DNA of 64,000 bases from Burkholderiales bacterium JOSHI_001. GTDB taxonomy: Bacteria; Pseudomonadota; Gammaproteobacteria; Burkholderiales; Burkholderiaceae_C. Made by a program: the position numbers and the translations under genes. The stretch is taken from the NCBI GenBank assembly GCA_000244995.1, contig CM001438.1:736921-800920 (forward strand), given 5' to 3'. The notes under the pieces are model-generated. The model did no database searches and was not told the origin of the DNA. It was given only the letters and a program-made list of their open reading frames with translations. How positions within the stretch are numbered: the stretch's first letter is position 1; each line of letters begins with the position of its first letter. Of the stretch, positions 44,297 through 53,229 are shown one piece after another.

Positions 44297-46598
44297 CACA
44301 CGGCCGCCCGAGGTGGGCCCGGCGCCCATCGAACCCGGTTTGGCGTTCGATGCCGGCACGCCCTACAACCCCGACAGCGATGCCCTGCTGCAGGCGCTGG
44401 TGTGGTTGTGCGCCCACCATGGCCGTGACCGCAGCGCATTGAACCTGCTGGACGGCCAGGCCCTGGCGGCGCCGCTGGACGCCGGCCGCGCCGTGGGCCT
44501 GCTGCAGCGCGCCGGCTTCGAGGCCGAGGCGGTGCGCCGCACCCCCACCGACCTGAACGCCCTGCTGTTCCCCGCGGTGCTGGTGCTGAAGAACGACGAC
44601 GCGGCCATCATCACCCGCCGCCTGCCCGCGGAAGCCGGCCAGCCGCTGCGTTATGAACTCGTCATGCCGGCCGCCGGCATGCAGAAGATGGTGGCCGCCG
44701 AAGACGAACTGCTGGCCGAATACAGCGGCGTGCTGCTGCTGGCCGCGCCCCTGGCCGAGACCCGGCAGGTGGAAGGCGACAGCCCCGCCGCGGCCGACCA
44801 CTGGCTGTGGGGCACGATCAAGCAGCTGTCGCCCTACTACCGTGCCGCCATGCTGGCGGCGCTGCTGAGCAACGTGCTGATGCTGGCCACCGGCATCTTC
44901 ACCTCCACCGTGTTCGACAAGGTGATCCCGCACAACGCCCTGGCCACGCTGTGGGCGGTGTCCATCGGTGCGGTGCTGGCCATTGCCTTTGACCTGGCGG
45001 CGCGCCAGCTGCGCAACAACCTGATCGACACCGCCGGCAAGAAGGCCGACCTGGCGCTGGGCAGCAAGCTCTTCCGCCAGACCCTGGCGCTGCGCATGGA
45101 ACACCGGCCGGCCTCGGCCGGCACCTTCGCGCACCAGCTGGCGCAGATTGAGAGCGTGCGCGACTTTTGTGCCAGCGCGTCGCTGGCGGCTCTGTCGGAC
45201 CTGCCCTTCGTGCTGCTGTTCATCGGCATGACCGCCTTCGTGGCCGGGCCGGTGGCCTGGGTGCTGGTGGTGGCCGCGCCGCTGGTCATCGCCATGGCCC
45301 TGGTGACCCAGGCCCTGCTCAAGCGCAGCACCTCGGCCCAGATGCGCGAGCAGGCCGACCTGCACGGCCTGCTGGTGGAAGCGGTGGAAGGCCTGGAAGA
45401 CCTGAAGGCCGCCGGCGCGCAAGGCCAGTTCCTGCGCAAGTACGAACGCAACATGGTGGCCGCTGCGGTGGCGTCGCTGCAGGCGCGAAAGCTGTCCAGC
45501 TGGATCAACAACATCGCCATGGTGATGCAGCAGTTCGTCACCGTGGCCATGATCTTCTGGGGCGTGTACCTCATCCAGGAAGGCGGGCTGACCTCCGGCG
45601 CGCTGATGGCCAGCGTGATGTTCGGCAGCCGCGCCATCGCCCCGCTGGGCAGCGTGGTGGCCCTGGCCAGCCGCTGGCAGGGCGCGCGCGCCGCCATGCT
45701 GGCGCTGAACCGCGTGATGGCCCTGCCGGTGGAACACGCCAGCAGCGCCCCGCTGGCCACGCCGAAGTTGAGCGGCCAGGTGCGCCTGGCCGAGGTGGGC
45801 TTCGGCTACCCGGACGCCGCCGGCAACGCCGGCCATGCGGTGCTGAAGGGCATCAACCTGGCCATCCAGCCCGGTGAGCGCGTGGCCCTGCTGGGGCGCA
45901 TCGGCAGCGGCAAGAGCACCATCCTGCGCCTGATCGGTGGCCTGTACCAGCCGCGCGAAGGCCGGGTGGAGGTGGACGGCATCGACCTGCGCCAGCTGGA
46001 CGCGCTGGACTACCGCGCGCAGATCGGTTTCGTGTCGCAGGAGCCGCGCCTGTTCAACGCCAACCTGCGCGACAACGTGCTGCTGGGCCGCGTGCTGGCC
46101 GACGCCGGTCGCCTGGCCGAGGTGGCGCGCCTGACCGGCCTGGACCGCGTGGCCGCCGGCCACCCTCAGGGTTTTGCCATGGCGGTGGGCGAAAGTGGGT
46201 GCCTGTTGAGTGGTGGGCAACGGCAATTGGTGGCGCTGGCGCGGGCCCTGGTCACCCAGCCGCGCATCCTGCTGCTGGACGAGCCCACCAGTTCGATGGA
46301 CGCGCAGAGCGAAGCCCTGTTCGTCAAACAGCTGAAGGCCGCCACCCAGGGCGTCACGCTCGTGGCCGTGACCCACCGCCCCGCCGTGCTGGACCTGGTG
46401 GACCGGGTGGTGGTGGTGGACAACGGCAAGGTGGTGATGGACGGCCCCAAGGCCAAGGTGCTGGCCGCGCTGGCCGGCGGCGCCCCGGGGGCCGCGCCGC
46501 CGCAGGCCGCCACGGCCCCGCCCGGCCCGCCGATCCAGAAGCCCGCGCCGCAAGCCACGGCCACGCCACCGCCCCTGCCCGAACGCGCAGCGGCCTGA
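44289..46598 (+). CDS. Type I secretion ABC transporter, LapB-like with degenerate C39 domain
   Basis: A 769-residue ABC exporter. Residues 30-150 form a peptidase C39-like domain without the catalytic cysteine, as in adhesin/RTX exporters of the LapB type. About six membrane helices span residues 185-470. The nucleotide-binding domain has Walker A LLGRIGSGKST (about 533-543), signature LLSGGQRQ (about 637-644), Walker B RILLLDEPTSSMD (about 659-671) and H-loop VTHRP. The C-terminal 50 residues are a Pro/Ala-rich tail. It is coupled to the glycosyltransferase gene upstream and to the HlyD-type gene 15 bases downstream. Confidence 0.9.
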   Translation: MADTRPPEVGPAPIEPGLAFDAGTPYNPDSDALLQALVWLCAHHGRDRSALNLLDGQALAAPLDAGRAVGLLQRAGFEAEAVRRTPTDLNALLFPAVLVLKNDDAAIITRRLPAEAGQPLRYELVMPAAGMQKMVAAEDELLAEYSGVLLLAAPLAETRQVEGDSPAAADHWLWGTIKQLSPYYRAAMLAALLSNVLMLATGIFTSTVFDKVIPHNALATLWAVSIGAVLAIAFDLAARQLRNNLIDTAGKKADLALGSKLFRQTLALRMEHRPASAGTFAHQLAQIESVRDFCASASLAALSDLPFVLLFIGMTAFVAGPVAWVLVVAAPLVIAMALVTQALLKRSTSAQMREQADLHGLLVEAVEGLEDLKAAGAQGQFLRKYERNMVAAAVASLQARKLSSWINNIAMVMQQFVTVAMIFWGVYLIQEGGLTSGALMASVMFGSRAIAPLGSVVALASRWQGARAAMLALNRVMALPVEHASSAPLATPKLSGQVRLAEVGFGYPDAAGNAGHAVLKGINLAIQPGERVALLGRIGSGKSTILRLIGGLYQPREGRVEVDGIDLRQLDALDYRAQIGFVSQEPRLFNANLRDNVLLGRVLADAGRLAEVARLTGLDRVAAGHPQGFAMAVGESGCLLSGGQRQLVALARALVTQPRILLLDEPTSSMDAQSEALFVKQLKAATQGVTLVAVTHRPAVLDLVDRVVVVDNGKVVMDGPKAKVLAALAGGAPGAAPPQAATAPPGPPIQKPAPQATATPPPLPERAAA

Positions 46599-46613
46599 GG
46601 CAAGAAACTCCTC

Positions 46614-47858
46614 ATGCGCTGGCCCTGGCAAAAAGCCGCCTCCACCCCCTCGCCCGGCCGCATCCAACTGCGCCCGGGCGACGAGCGTTTCATCGACGGT
46701 GCGCACGCGCTGCAGTCGCGTGATGGCCTGCGCGCGGCCAGCGCTGCGGTCACGCTGATGGTGGCCGCCGTGGTGGTGGCCCTGGCCTGGGCCGCGTTCA
46801 CCGAGGTGGACCAGGTCACCCGCGCCGAAGCCACCGTGGTGCCCGACGGGCGCGAGCAGGTGATTTCCCACCTGGAAGGCGGCATCCTGCTGGACCTGCC
46901 CGTGCGTGAAGGAACCCTGGTGCAGGCCGGCCAGGTGCTGCTGCAGCTGGACCCCACGCGCTTCCTGGCGCAAAAGTCCGAGAGCGAAGCCAAGGGCCGC
47001 GCGCTGCGCGCCACCATCGCCCGCCTGGCGGCCGAAGCCGCGGGCCGCCAACCGGTGTTCCCGCCCGAGTTGAAGGACGCGCCGGAAGTGACCGAGCCGG
47101 AAATGGAAGCCTTCACCGCGCGCCAACTGGCGCTGCAGGACGCCGTGGGCACCACCCGCCGCGGCATGGCCCTGGTGCAGGCCGAACTGGACATGGCCCA
47201 GGCCATGGCGGCCAAGGGCCTGCTGTCGGTGGTGGAGGTCATCCGCCTGCAACGCCAGATGAACGACATGCGCCTGACGGTGCAGGAACGCATCAACCGC
47301 CACCGCCAGGACGCCAGCAGCGAACTGGTGAAGGTGCGCAACGAACTGGCGCAACTGGAAGAGCAGGCCGTGGTGCGCGAGGACGCGCTCACCCGCGCCG
47401 TGCTGCGTTCACCGGTGCAGGGCGTGGTGAAGAACATCCGCATCGGCACCAAGGGCAGCGTGGTGCAGGCCGGTGCGCCCATCATGGAAATCGTGCCGCT
47501 GGGCCCGAAGTTGCTGATCGAGGCCCGCGTGAAGCCCAGCGACGTGGGTTTCGTGCGCGTGGGCCAGCGCGCCGAGGTGAAGCTGGCCACCTACGAATAC
47601 CAGACCTACGGCGGCCTGCAGGGCGTGGTGGAAATGTTGAGCCCCGACACCCTGCGCGACCCCAACCGCGGCAGCCCGGGCGACTACTACAAGGCCCTGG
47701 TGCGCAGCGACCGCAGCACGCTGCACGCGGCCGGCCAGGCGCTGCCGGTGATCCCCGGCATGACGGCGACGGTGGAAATCCACGCCGGCAAGCGCAGCGT
47801 GCTCAGCCTGCTGGTGCGGCCGATGATGAAGTTCCGCGAGGCCTTCTCGGAGCGCTGA
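46614..47858 (+). CDS. HlyD-type membrane fusion protein of type I secretion system
   Basis: A 414-residue periplasmic adaptor. One N-terminal membrane helix (residues 40-62, AAVTLMVAAVVVALAWAAF) is followed by the lipoyl half-motif VVPDGREQVISHLEGGILLDLPVREG, a coiled-coil hairpin (about residues 120-255) and the C-terminal barrel with the family signature VLRSPVQGVVKNIRIGTKGSVVQAGAPIMEIVP. The end has the HlyD-type GMTATVEIHAGKRSVLSLLVRP. It connects the ABC exporter to the outer-membrane TolC-like channel. Confidence 0.92.
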   Translation: MRWPWQKAASTPSPGRIQLRPGDERFIDGAHALQSRDGLRAASAAVTLMVAAVVVALAWAAFTEVDQVTRAEATVVPDGREQVISHLEGGILLDLPVREGTLVQAGQVLLQLDPTRFLAQKSESEAKGRALRATIARLAAEAAGRQPVFPPELKDAPEVTEPEMEAFTARQLALQDAVGTTRRGMALVQAELDMAQAMAAKGLLSVVEVIRLQRQMNDMRLTVQERINRHRQDASSELVKVRNELAQLEEQAVVREDALTRAVLRSPVQGVVKNIRIGTKGSVVQAGAPIMEIVPLGPKLLIEARVKPSDVGFVRVGQRAEVKLATYEYQTYGGLQGVVEMLSPDTLRDPNRGSPGDYYKALVRSDRSTLHAAGQALPVIPGMTATVEIHAGKRSVLSLLVRPMMKFREAFSER

Positions 47859-47947
47859 GGCCGCGCGCCGCGGCGCCGCGAATTGACCGCGGGAAGCCCT
47901 GTTCATCGGCCTCAAGTCCCGGGCCGATCCGCGGTCCACTTGAAAGC

Positions 47948-49324
47948 ATGACCGACACCGCCCGCCAGGCCGTCATGCGCTTTCAAATCGCCAACAAGAT
48001 CTACCCGCTGGTGGCCACCGCCGCCGCCGTGATGGCCTTCGCCAGCACGCGCGCCGACGCTGCCTGCATCGACACCCACGCCGACGCACCCACCGAAGGC
48101 GCCAGCCCCATGGCGGTGGGCGAGCCGCGCGAACGCCTGCAGGCCATGGCCAACCAGGCCCTGTCGCGCAGCGCGCAGGTGGGTGCTGCGAAGCTGTTGG
48201 GCGAAGCCGCGCTGGCCGACCTGGCCGAAACCCGCGCCGCCACCCGGCCACTGGCCAGCCTGAACGCCAACCTGGGGGCGCAGGGCGCCTCCACCAAGGG
48301 CCTGGCCAGCACCTCGGGCGTGGCCGCCGGCGCGGCCTTGAGTGTGAGCGCGCCCTTGTTCGACAGTGGCCGAAACGCCGCGTTGGTGGACTGGCGAAGC
48401 GCCATGGCCGACGCGGCACGGCTGGGGCAGTTGTCCGCGCAGGAGCAGGTGGTGTTCCAGACCGTGGCCATGGCGCTGGACCGCAACCGCTACCGCCTGC
48501 AGACCCAGGTCTACGACCAGTACGGCCGCAAGATGGAATGCCTGGTGGATGCGCTCAAGCAGATCGTGGCCGCCGACAAGGGCCGCGCCAGCGAACTGGT
48601 GCAGGCCCGCAAGAGCCTGCAGCAGGCCGAGCTGATGCGCGAGCAGGCCGCCACCGCGCTGGCCCAGGCCGAGGTGCGCCTGCGCCGTTTCGTGGGCGAC
48701 CCGCTGCCCTCGGGCGAGGGCATCACCTCGGTGCTGATGCGCACGCCCGACCCGGTGGATGTCATCGCCAGCATGCCGGCCGCCCCCGATGTGGCGGGGC
48801 TGCGCAAGCAGGTGGAAGCTGCCAAGGACTACGCCCGCGCGGTGGAAGCCGGCAACAAGCTGCAGGTGGGCTGGACCGCCGGCGCGCGCGGCGCGGCCGG
48901 TGGCGGCGCCAGCGAGACCAAGTCCTTCAGCGCCGGCATCACCGTGAACGTGCCGCTGTTCAATGCCGGGGCCGAGCATGCCCAAAGCGCGGCCAAGCTG
49001 CGCGCCACGGCCATCGCCCGCCAGTTGGAGGACGTGCTGGACGCGCGCAAGTCCCGCGTGTACGAGGTGCATTCCCAGGCCACGTCGGCCCTGGACCGTG
49101 CCAAGCGCGTCTCCGAGGTGCTGCGCGATTCCGACACCCTGCGCAACGTCACCGTGCAGCAATGGCGCCAGCTGGGGCGGCGCAGCCTGTTCGACGTGAT
49201 GGCGGCCGAAGGCGACCACTACAACCTGCGCGTGTCCTACATCAATGCGCTGTACGACGCGCTGCAGGCCAACGCGATGATGTATTCCCTCGGAACAGGC
49301 CTGAATGCGTGGTTGATGAAGTGA
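47948..49324 (+). CDS. TolC-family outer membrane protein of type I secretion system
   Basis: A 458-residue TolC-like protein of the LapE/outer-membrane efflux class. The N-terminal 40 residues form a possible but imperfect signal peptide (MRFQIANKIYPLVATAAAVMAFASTRADA, if translation starts at the internal ATG 47978). Two repeats of long coiled-coil helices with beta strands (about residues 60-240 and 260-455) match the family, for example ATRPLASLNANLG and KSFSAGITVNVPLFNAGAEHAQS. It is 89 bases behind the HlyD-type gene. No exported substrate gene (giant adhesin or RTX protein) is visible in the window. Confidence 0.85.
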   Translation: MTDTARQAVMRFQIANKIYPLVATAAAVMAFASTRADAACIDTHADAPTEGASPMAVGEPRERLQAMANQALSRSAQVGAAKLLGEAALADLAETRAATRPLASLNANLGAQGASTKGLASTSGVAAGAALSVSAPLFDSGRNAALVDWRSAMADAARLGQLSAQEQVVFQTVAMALDRNRYRLQTQVYDQYGRKMECLVDALKQIVAADKGRASELVQARKSLQQAELMREQAATALAQAEVRLRRFVGDPLPSGEGITSVLMRTPDPVDVIASMPAAPDVAGLRKQVEAAKDYARAVEAGNKLQVGWTAGARGAAGGGASETKSFSAGITVNVPLFNAGAEHAQSAAKLRATAIARQLEDVLDARKSRVYEVHSQATSALDRAKRVSEVLRDSDTLRNVTVQQWRQLGRRSLFDVMAAEGDHYNLRVSYINALYDALQANAMMYSLGTGLNAWLMK

Positions 49325-49400
49325 CCCACCCCCGTAGCGCCTTCGGCGCTTCCCCCTCAAGGGGGCGCCGCTGGCGGACCGGCGAAGCCGGATCCGCGGC
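49325..49400. repeat. Triple-hairpin GC-rich intergenic repeat
   Basis: Three consecutive hairpins follow the TolC-like gene: AGCGCC-TTC-GGCGCT (49336-49350), CCCCC-TCAA-GGGGG (49352-49365) and CCGGC-GAA-GCCGG (49379-49391, extended by GCGGA/TCCGC). The sequence resembles a repeat type widespread between genes in Burkholderiales. It may act as a terminator for the secretion operon. Confidence 0.6.
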
Positions 49401-49420
49401 GACTGCTTGGAAATGCCTCC

Positions 49421-50257
49421 ATGAAACCTGATGTGCATCTTCACCTCATCGCCTACAACCAGGCCACCTGGGACGGCATCGCCCCCGGCTGGCTGAAGCT
49501 GGACAACCGCGCCAACCCACGGCCCGACTGGTTCGAGTACTGGCCGTTGCGCCAGCACCTGCTGAACACGCCGCTGGACGAAGGCGCCTTCTACGGCTTC
49601 TTCTCGCCCAAGTTCAGCGCCAAGACCCAACTCAGCCACGCCCAGGTGACGCAATTCGTGCAGGACGCGGCCATTGACGGCGCCGACGTGGTGCTGTTCT
49701 CACCCCAGCCCGACATGGGCGCCTTCTTCCTGAACGTGTTCGAGCAAGGCGAAACCTTCGACGCCGGTTTGATCGAGGCCTTCGCCAGCTTCCTGCACCA
49801 CATCGGCCGCTCGGTGGACCTGCGCGCGCTGGTGATGGATTCGCGCCAGATCGTGTTTTCCAACTACTTCGTCGCCCGCCCCGCCTTCTGGCGCGACTGG
49901 CTGGCGCTGAACGAACAGCTCTTTGCCGTCTGTGAAGGTCCGGACAGCCCGCTGAATGCCGCGTTGACACCCGCCACCACCTACCCCGGCGCAGTGCAGC
50001 GCAAGGTGTTCCTGATGGAACGGGTGGCTTCGCTGCTGCTGACGCTGGACGCGCGCTGGAAGACCAAGGCCCACGACCCCTTCGGCATGGGCTGGAGCAT
50101 GAGCCGCATGCGCGACTACCCCACCGAAGCGGTGATCAGCGATGCCTTGAAGATCGCCTGGCGCGACCAGGGCTTCGCCACCTACCTGCAGGCTTTCGGC
50201 CGGGTGCGGGAACACTTCGGGCGGCATGGCGCGCCGCTGGGCGGCCCAATGCGCTGA
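49421..50257 (+). CDS. Conserved protein of unknown function next to type I secretion genes
   Basis: A 278-residue soluble protein without signal peptide or membrane segments. I do not recognise the family. It is rich in aromatic residues (Trp, Tyr, Phe) and contains YGFFSPKFSAKTQLSH, DVVLFSPQPDMGAFF and AHDPFGMGWSMSRMRDYP, patterns that look like carbohydrate or nucleotide-sugar handling rather than DNA binding; this is only an impression. The gene follows the TolC-like gene and triple-hairpin repeat on the same strand. It may supply or accompany the GT41 glycosyltransferase, or be unrelated. Confidence 0.6.
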   Translation: MKPDVHLHLIAYNQATWDGIAPGWLKLDNRANPRPDWFEYWPLRQHLLNTPLDEGAFYGFFSPKFSAKTQLSHAQVTQFVQDAAIDGADVVLFSPQPDMGAFFLNVFEQGETFDAGLIEAFASFLHHIGRSVDLRALVMDSRQIVFSNYFVARPAFWRDWLALNEQLFAVCEGPDSPLNAALTPATTYPGAVQRKVFLMERVASLLLTLDARWKTKAHDPFGMGWSMSRMRDYPTEAVISDALKIAWRDQGFATYLQAFGRVREHFGRHGAPLGGPMR

Positions 50258-50308
50258 ACCCGGCGCCGCCCGGCGGCGGCCGTGGGGCCTTGCCTACAAT
50301 CAGGCCCC

Positions 50309-51193
50309 ATGTTCCGCCCCGAAGAATTCGTCCTTACGCTGTCCTGCCGGGACACCACCGGCATCGTCTATGCCGTCTCGGGCCTGCTGTTCCAGGCCGG
50401 CTGCAACATCCTGGATTCGCAGCAGTTCGGTGATGTGGACGGCGACGACGCCACCGGCCTGTTCTTCATGCGGGTGCACTTCTCGGCCCCGCCGCACCTG
50501 GCCGAGCCCGGCACGCTGGACACCCTGTTCGCCCATGTGCGCCAGCAGTACGGCCTGCAGGCGTGCTTTCACCGCCTGGCGCAGCGCGCGCGCGTGCTGC
50601 TCATGGTCAGCCAGCACGGCCACTGCCTGAACGACCTGCTGTTCCGCTGGCAAAGCGGGCAACTGGCCGTCGACATCCCGGCCATCGTGTCCAACCACGC
50701 CAGCTTTGCTGAACTGGCGAAGAACTACGGCCTGCCCTTCCACCACCTGCCGCTGCCGGCGGGCGCGGACCCCGCCACCAAGCGTGCGCAGGAAATGCAG
50801 GTGCAGCAACTCGTGGAACGCGAGCGCGTGGACCTGGTGGTGCTGGCGCGCTACATGCAGATCTTGAGCCCCGAGTTCTGCGCCGCGCTGGCCGGTCGGG
50901 CGATCAACATCCACCACAGCTTCCTGCCCAGCTTCAAGGGCGCCAAGCCCTATTACCAGGCCCATGCGCGCGGCGTGAAGCTGATCGGCGCCACAGCGCA
51001 CTACGTCACCGCCGACCTGGACGAAGGCCCCATCATCGAACAGGACGTGGCCCGGGTGGACCACGGCCATTCGGCCGAGGACCTCACCGCCGCCGGCCGC
51101 GATGTGGAATGCCAGGTGCTGGCGCGCGCGGTGCGCTGGCACGTGCAGCACCGTGTGCTGATGAACGGCCACAAGACCGTGGTCTTCAAGTAG
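50309..51193 (+). CDS. purU: Formyltetrahydrofolate deformylase
   Basis: A 294-residue PurU. An N-terminal ACT domain (residues 5-85, TLSCRDTTGIVYAVSGLLFQAGCNI) is followed by a formyl-transferase-type catalytic domain with IVSNHASFAELA, ARYMQILSPEF, NIHHSFLPSFKGAKPY (catalytic Asn-His-His) and DLDEGPIIEQD. It hydrolyses 10-formyl-THF to THF and formate in the cytoplasm. ATG 50309 gives the usual N-terminus; an upstream in-frame start at 50282 adds nine unconserved residues. The following SnoaL-like gene is eight bases away. Confidence 0.95.
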   Translation: MFRPEEFVLTLSCRDTTGIVYAVSGLLFQAGCNILDSQQFGDVDGDDATGLFFMRVHFSAPPHLAEPGTLDTLFAHVRQQYGLQACFHRLAQRARVLLMVSQHGHCLNDLLFRWQSGQLAVDIPAIVSNHASFAELAKNYGLPFHHLPLPAGADPATKRAQEMQVQQLVERERVDLVVLARYMQILSPEFCAALAGRAINIHHSFLPSFKGAKPYYQAHARGVKLIGATAHYVTADLDEGPIIEQDVARVDHGHSAEDLTAAGRDVECQVLARAVRWHVQHRVLMNGHKTVVFK

Positions 51194-51200
51194 GCCCGCC

Positions 51201-51650
51201 ATGCCGCGCCATCCCGCCCGCGCCGCCCACTTGCTGGCCGCACCCGACGACGCCGAAAGCCAGTTCTACGAAGCCCTGCGCGAAGGCGACATCGACAAGA
51301 TGATGGCCGTGTGGCACGACGACGACGAGGTGGTGTGCGTGCACCCGGGCGGCGCGCGTGTGGTGGGCACCGCGGCCATCCGGGCCGCTTTCGAGTCCAT
51401 CTTCGCCAACGGCAGCATCCCGGTGCAACCCGATCGGATCCGCCGCGTGCACTCGCTGGACGCGGCCATGCACAGCGTGGTGGAACGCTTCGAGATGAAC
51501 ACCCCCGAGGGACGGCAAAGCGGCAGCGTGGTGGCCACCAATGTCTACCTGAAGACGGCCGAGGGATGGCGCATGGTGCTTCACCACGCCAGCCCCGGCA
51601 GCGCCGGCGAGCCGGTGGAAGTGGTGGAAGCCCCATCGGTCCTGCATTGA
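51201..51650 (+). CDS. SnoaL-like/NTF2-fold protein
   Basis: A 149-residue cone-shaped NTF2-fold protein. The pattern AESQFYEALREGDIDKMMAVWHDDDEVVCVHPGGARVVGTAAIRAAFESIF is typical of the SnoaL_3/DUF4440 group in proteobacteria. A C-terminal strand pair (YLKTAEGWRMVLHHASP) ends the fold. No catalytic assignment is possible. It lies in a compact run purU-SnoaL-alpha/beta hydrolase-unknown, all with gaps of ten bases or fewer. Confidence 0.85.
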   Translation: MPRHPARAAHLLAAPDDAESQFYEALREGDIDKMMAVWHDDDEVVCVHPGGARVVGTAAIRAAFESIFANGSIPVQPDRIRRVHSLDAAMHSVVERFEMNTPEGRQSGSVVATNVYLKTAEGWRMVLHHASPGSAGEPVEVVEAPSVLH

Positions 51651-51652
51651 GG

Positions 51653-52642
51653 ATGGACGCGCACCGCGCCCCGTGGTGGCTGCCGGGCGGCAACGCCCAG
51701 ACCATCTGGCCGGCGCTGTTTTCCCACCGGGTCAGCGGCCCGGCGCTGGCCTGGCGGCGTGAACGCTGGGCCACGCCGGACGCCGACTTCATCGACGTGG
51801 ATTTCCTGGCCGACAGCGCGGCCGGCGCCCCGCTGCTGGTGCTGTTCCACGGGCTGGAGGGCAGCTCGCAGAGCCACTACGCCCAGGCCTTTGCCGATGT
51901 GGCGCGGCGCGCTGGCTGGGCCTTCTGCGTGCCGCACTTCCGCGGTTGCTCGGGCGAATTGAACCTGGCGCCGCGGGCCTACCACTCGGGCGACTTCGAG
52001 GAGGTGGGCTGGGTGCTGCAGCGCCTGCGTGAACGACAGGCGGCGCCATTGCGCGTGGTGGGCGTCTCGCTGGGTGGCAATGCGCTGCTGCGCTGGGCCG
52101 AAGAAGCGGGTGACACGGCTGGCGCCACCGCGGCTGCCGTGGCGGCTTTGAGTTCCCCCATCGACCTCGCGGCCAGCGGCCGGGCCATCGGCCGTGGCTT
52201 CAACCGGCAGGTGTACACGCGCATGTTCCTGCGCAGCATGAAACCCAAAGCCCTGGCCAAGCTGGCGCAGCACCCGGGCCTGTTCAGCCGCGAACGCCTG
52301 GCGGCGGCGCGCGACCTGTACGAATTCGACGACGTCTTCACCGGCCCGCTGCACGGCTTTCGGGGCGTGCAGGACTATTGGCAACGCGCGTCGGCCAAGC
52401 CGCACCTGGCCCGCATTCGCATCCCGGCCCTGGTGCTGAATGCGCGCAACGACCCCTTCGTGCCCGCCCACAGCCTGCCCGGGCCGCACGAGGTGGGGCG
52501 CTTTGTCACGCTGTGGCAGCCGCCGCACGGCGGCCATGTGGGCTTTGCCGGTGGCCCCCCGCCCGGCCAGGTGCTGTCATTGCCCGACGCGGTGATGGCC
52601 TGGATGCGGCAGGTGGCACCGGGGGCTTCGGCTTTGGGTTAG
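51653..52642 (+). CDS. YheT-like alpha/beta hydrolase
   Basis: A 329-residue alpha/beta hydrolase of the YheT/AB-hydrolase-4 group: WWLPGGNAQTIWPAL near the N-terminus, the oxyanion segment LLVLFHGLEGSSQSHYA (about residues 61-77), PHFRGCSGELN and the nucleophile elbow GVSLGGNALL (about residues 137-146). Asp in LNARNDPFVP and His in PHGGHVGF complete the triad. Its substrate is unknown. It begins two bases after the preceding stop, so it is probably co-transcribed with purU. Confidence 0.9.
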   Translation: MDAHRAPWWLPGGNAQTIWPALFSHRVSGPALAWRRERWATPDADFIDVDFLADSAAGAPLLVLFHGLEGSSQSHYAQAFADVARRAGWAFCVPHFRGCSGELNLAPRAYHSGDFEEVGWVLQRLRERQAAPLRVVGVSLGGNALLRWAEEAGDTAGATAAAVAALSSPIDLAASGRAIGRGFNRQVYTRMFLRSMKPKALAKLAQHPGLFSRERLAAARDLYEFDDVFTGPLHGFRGVQDYWQRASAKPHLARIRIPALVLNARNDPFVPAHSLPGPHEVGRFVTLWQPPHGGHVGFAGGPPPGQVLSLPDAVMAWMRQVAPGASALG

Positions 52643-52651
52643 CGTCGCGGC

Positions 52652-53185
52652 ATGGACGACATCGTCAGGGCCGCGCTGGCCAAGTGGCCGAACGTGCCGC
52701 ATTGCTTTGGCTGGCTGGCGCTGGACGCGCGGGGCGACTGGTACATGCGCGACGAACGCATCCAGCACGCCGGCCCCTTCCCGCGGGTGAAGGGCAGCCG
52801 CATCGACCACCCCAAGCTCAAGGCCTTCATCGAGCGCAACTACGACGCCGACGAACACGGCGCCTGGTTCTTCCAGAACGGCCCCCAGCGGGTTTACCTG
52901 CAGCTGGAGGCGGCGCCCTGGGTGTGGCGCCTGCAGTGGCGGGGCGATGAACTGCAGTTGCGCAGCCACACAGGCCGCGACGCGGTGCTGAACACCGGCG
53001 ACGGCTGCCTGCTGGACGAACACGGCCGCCTGTTCCTGGCCACCGACATCGGCCTGGGCCTGGTGCACACCCAGGACATGGACGACGCCGCGCGCGCGGT
53101 GGAACTGGGCCGGTGGTCGCCCCAGGACGTGGCCTTCGCCGCGCTGCCGCAACGCTTCGGCTACCAGCTCGACCCGCGGCCATGA
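52652..53185 (+). CDS. Conserved hypothetical cytoplasmic protein
   Basis: A 177-residue soluble protein that I recall as a conserved betaproteobacterial type but cannot name. Visible patterns are PNVPHCFGWLALDARGDWYMRD, KGSRIDHPKLKAFIERNY and WFFQNGPQRVYLQLEAAPWVWRL, rich in Trp, which suggests a compact beta fold. No metal or catalytic site is evident. It starts nine bases after the alpha/beta hydrolase and ends the purU run, directly before a strong terminator. Confidence 0.7.
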   Translation: MDDIVRAALAKWPNVPHCFGWLALDARGDWYMRDERIQHAGPFPRVKGSRIDHPKLKAFIERNYDADEHGAWFFQNGPQRVYLQLEAAPWVWRLQWRGDELQLRSHTGRDAVLNTGDGCLLDEHGRLFLATDIGLGLVHTQDMDDAARAVELGRWSPQDVAFAALPQRFGYQLDPRP

Positions 53186-53190
53186 AAAAA

Positions 53191-53210
53191 GCCGGCCCCG
53201 AGGGGCCGGC
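53191..53210. terminator. Bidirectional rho-independent terminator
   Basis: GCCGGCCCC and GGGGCCGGC form a perfect 9-base stem with a 2-base loop between convergent genes. A run of six A lies on the left (53185-53190), giving a U-tract for the minus-strand cytochrome gene. The plus-strand side continues TTGTCC, weaker. Confidence 0.88.
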
Positions 53211-53229
53211 TTGTCCAGGCGGTGCGGGT

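Noticed and set aside
44067-47354. 1095-codon open frame on the minus strand opposite the secretion genes
   Set aside because: It is an antisense shadow of GC-rich genes: His/Gln/Arg-rich, no domain, and it covers the clear glycosyltransferase, ABC exporter and HlyD genes.
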